32,368 nt of DNA from Nitrososphaeraceae archaeon (GTDB lineage: Archaea > Thermoproteota > Nitrososphaeria > Nitrososphaerales > Nitrososphaeraceae): contig JAJPHM010000072.1 of NCBI GenBank assembly GCA_021325295.1, positions 1-32,368 on the forward strand, written 5' to 3'. Below, piece by piece: positions 30,567 through 32,368 of the stretch. Under the pieces are notes generated by a model. That model saw only the letters and a list, made by a program, of their open reading frames with translations. It had not been told where the DNA came from and ran no database searches. Within the stretch, counting starts at the first letter, position 1. Each line of letters begins with the position of its first letter. Position numbers and translations under genes: made by a program.

Positions 30567-32368
30567 ACAATGTTCACTTGTCCCACAACCTCTTTGGATA
30601 GGGGAACTCCACCGGCGCTGGGCCAGTCAGAATAAGAGTCGGCATAGATAGTTGCAGAACCAGAAGATGCAGTACTGGGAATGAAGAATGAAATTATTAT
30701 TTCTGAATTGCCACTGCCAAGATTGGTCTTTACCGAACCTATACCAAGACTGGTAGAGCTTGAGTCAAACAAATCTATTGTAGCGAGGGCCTTGATGCCT
30801 GACGGAGATGATAGCACCACTTTGGCGTAAGCTACTCCATTTCTAGTATAAGAGGAGACAGGATTTCCCTGCTGATCCGTTGCTTGAATAGAAATAATTG
30901 TTAGCTGGGAAGATTGTGATGCTACTGTAAATTGGCTTGATTGCTGATAGTTATTTCCTCCAAAGGTAGTTGTTGAAGTTACTTTATAATTACCTGTGGC
31001 AGATGCATCAGCAATTTTGAACTGTAGGGTAGCAGAGCCTTGAGAATCTGTCGTCAGTGTTCTAGAGACAATAGTGGTGCCAGAGGAATCAGTTATAGTC
31101 ACACCAATATTCTGATTCTCTTGACCTGTTGCTAGCTTGACTGTAACGATAGGAGAATCACCCACATTGTAGGAAGCTTTGTCCGTTGAGATTGAAATTA
31201 ACTGACCATTCTGCTCAAGCAAGTTAATCTTTGCCAAAATAGTTGAGTCGCTGCAATTCGATGCAGGTATGTTCAAGTTTTGACATTCTTGAAGTTGTGC
31301 TTGGCTAGCTGATGCCATTCCATGGGCAATTTGTGTTCCAACAATTTCTATGGAATTTGTACCTTGCTGAAAACTGACTGTTACCGTTCTAGTACTCACA
31401 TCGGAGGTTTCGTTAACTGAGCTACTGGGAACATAATTTGAGAAGACAACAAAGTCATCGTCCGCGCCTGTGTTAGTCTTGGCATCAAGGACGTTTCTTG
31501 GTATTTTGAGTGTCAGCGTCCCATCTGAATTAGAAGTTATGGATGCTTTCAGTGAGGTAAACGTACTATCTGCTGTTATTGAGTTTAGGATTCCACCTGT
31601 TATTGTATATGGTATTTGGTAGTTGGATCCACCTATTGATACTGTTGCAGTTTGCCATACAGTATTATCAGAGACTCCTGTGTTTGTAAAGCTAAAAGTG
31701 CTTTGGGCCTTTTGCTGATTATAAGAGATAACAATTACGTATGTCCCGGATATGCCAAGTGGACCGCCTATGTTTAGATTGTAGTTATACGACCCGTCGT
31801 TAGCTGGAGCTAGCATATCAGCTCTATACAAAAAGTTATTCGGATTGAATACTTGAAGTAACATTGCCTGACCTGGAGCTAAAGTTCCAACACTTCCTGA
31901 AATTACAATGGTATCGCCAGTTTGGTATCTTGACCTGTCCGTCTGGACAGTAATTGGAGCACCAGTATTATTCTCATAACCGGTTGGTGGAGCTGGAGGA
32001 GTAGCTGACGTGCCTGTCTTTTGCAACTGGAACTGGAACTGGACAGGAGGTTGGCCTTGGGTAATTTCCGCATATACTAGAGCCTGCACAGGATACGGGA
32101 AGCCTGACAAAATCCAGAGCTTGTTGTCAACAGCTGAGTGCCACCCAACTACGCTGGTATCAAATGTTCCGGCTGGGGTGCTAATACTTTCTTTGCCGAT
32201 AACACCTATTTGCTGACCGCCAAGAGAAGCAATTTTTCCCCAATAGCTTGAACTCAATGATTGTGGCTGAGCAGGGTAGGCAAATGCTGCAATCCATCCC
32301 AGAGAGTTCTTGTATGCATCAAGGTATGGAGCCATTTCTGGTGGTGTTTGCGGATTTGCGAGAGGAAA
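30563..32368 (-). CDS. Large secreted repeat protein, 5' end outside the window
   Basis: The frame stays open past the ATG at 32335 to the edge of the window (11 more codons), so the true N-terminus and any signal peptide are missing. The visible 601 residues begin with a domain ending in WILSGFPYPVQALVYAEIT, which resembles archaeal PEFG/surface proteins. Three or more Ig-like modules follow, two of them with the same opening (TDRSRYQTGDTIVISGSVG and STDKASYNVGDSPIVTVKLA). No cell-wall anchor or transmembrane helix is seen at the C-terminus, which ends SKEVVGQVNIV. It is translated just before the CFI-box gene. It is likely an adhesive or matrix protein, by inference only. Confidence 0.75.
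   Translation of the reverse strand, partial: FPLANPQTPPEMAPYLDAYKNSLGWIAAFAYPAQPQSLSSSYWGKIASLGGQQIGVIGKESISTPAGTFDTSVVGWHSAVDNKLWILSGFPYPVQALVYAEITQGQPPVQFQFQLQKTGTSATPPAPPTGYENNTGAPITVQTDRSRYQTGDTIVISGSVGTLAPGQAMLLQVFNPNNFLYRADMLAPANDGSYNYNLNIGGPLGISGTYVIVISYNQQKAQSTFSFTNTGVSDNTVWQTATVSIGGSNYQIPYTITGGILNSITADSTFTSLKASITSNSDGTLTLKIPRNVLDAKTNTGADDDFVVFSNYVPSSSVNETSDVSTRTVTVSFQQGTNSIEIVGTQIAHGMASASQAQLQECQNLNIPASNCSDSTILAKINLLEQNGQLISISTDKASYNVGDSPIVTVKLATGQENQNIGVTITDSSGTTIVSRTLTTDSQGSATLQFKIADASATGNYKVTSTTTFGGNNYQQSSQFTVASQSSQLTIISIQATDQQGNPVSSYTRNGVAYAKVVLSSPSGIKALATIDLFDSSSTSLGIGSVKTNLGSGNSEIIISFFIPSTASSGSATIYADSYSDWPSAGGVPLSKEVVGQVNIV

Noticed and set aside
24844-32368. Complete casposon
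   Set aside because: No PolB gene, terminal inverted repeats or duplicated aEF-2 3' end were found within the window; only the Cas1 gene and its position support it.
27046-32368. CRISPR-Cas locus
   Set aside because: No regularly spaced repeats, cas2, cas4 or effector genes are visible on either side of cas1.

Overview
The window looks like a chromosomal segment of an archaeon of the class Nitrososphaeria (Thaumarchaeota). The reasons are an archaeal Nop5/fibrillarin pair, an archaeal aEF-2, a Sec11-type signal peptidase with a Ser/His dyad, futalosine-pathway menaquinone genes, MEDS, DUF2024 and CFI-box proteins, frequent TTG/GTG starts, and TATA boxes centred about 27 bp upstream of start codons (leaderless transcripts). 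No amo, rRNA or tRNA gene was seen, so neither the genus nor ammonia oxidation can be decided.

Layout. 1-4184: edge of an unknown gene, a small membrane protein, the nop5-fibrillarin operon for 2'-O-methylation of RNA, and a three-gene membrane operon with an RDD protein. 4353-8252: small cytoplasmic genes, signal peptidase I, a class III nucleotide cyclase homologue with altered active-site residues, a DUF2024 protein, a HicBA toxin-antitoxin pair and a MEDS sensor protein. 8625-20424: a redox block with mqnE, a Rossmann/F420-type oxidoreductase, a winged-helix regulator, a six-gene Hyf-like membrane complex (11373-19495), and convergent mqnD. 20603-24662: a mucin-like membrane-anchored protein, a QxxRW-type glycosyltransferase, a small membrane protein and a UDP-sugar epimerase, probably for cell-surface polysaccharide. 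24844-32368: aEF-2, then a stand-alone cas1 97 bp after its stop codon, then a minus-strand operon of surface proteins that runs off the window.

Two things stand out. First, the Hyf-like complex keeps its antiporter-like subunits with their key Glu/Lys residues, its HyfC and HyfE subunits, and the [4Fe-4S] ligands of its small subunit, but its large subunit has lost all four Ni-Fe cysteines. It is therefore an energy-converting-hydrogenase-related (Ehr-like) ion-translocating complex and not a hydrogenase. Its small subunit carries a fused one-cluster ferredoxin domain, and menaquinone synthesis genes lie on both sides. Second, an intact Cas1 integrase with no cas2, effector genes or CRISPR array sits directly behind the aEF-2 gene, which to my recollection is the place where thaumarchaeal family 1 casposons integrate. 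No PolB, terminal repeat or target-site duplication is visible here, so it may be a solo Cas1, a casposon relic, or one end of an element that continues past the window.
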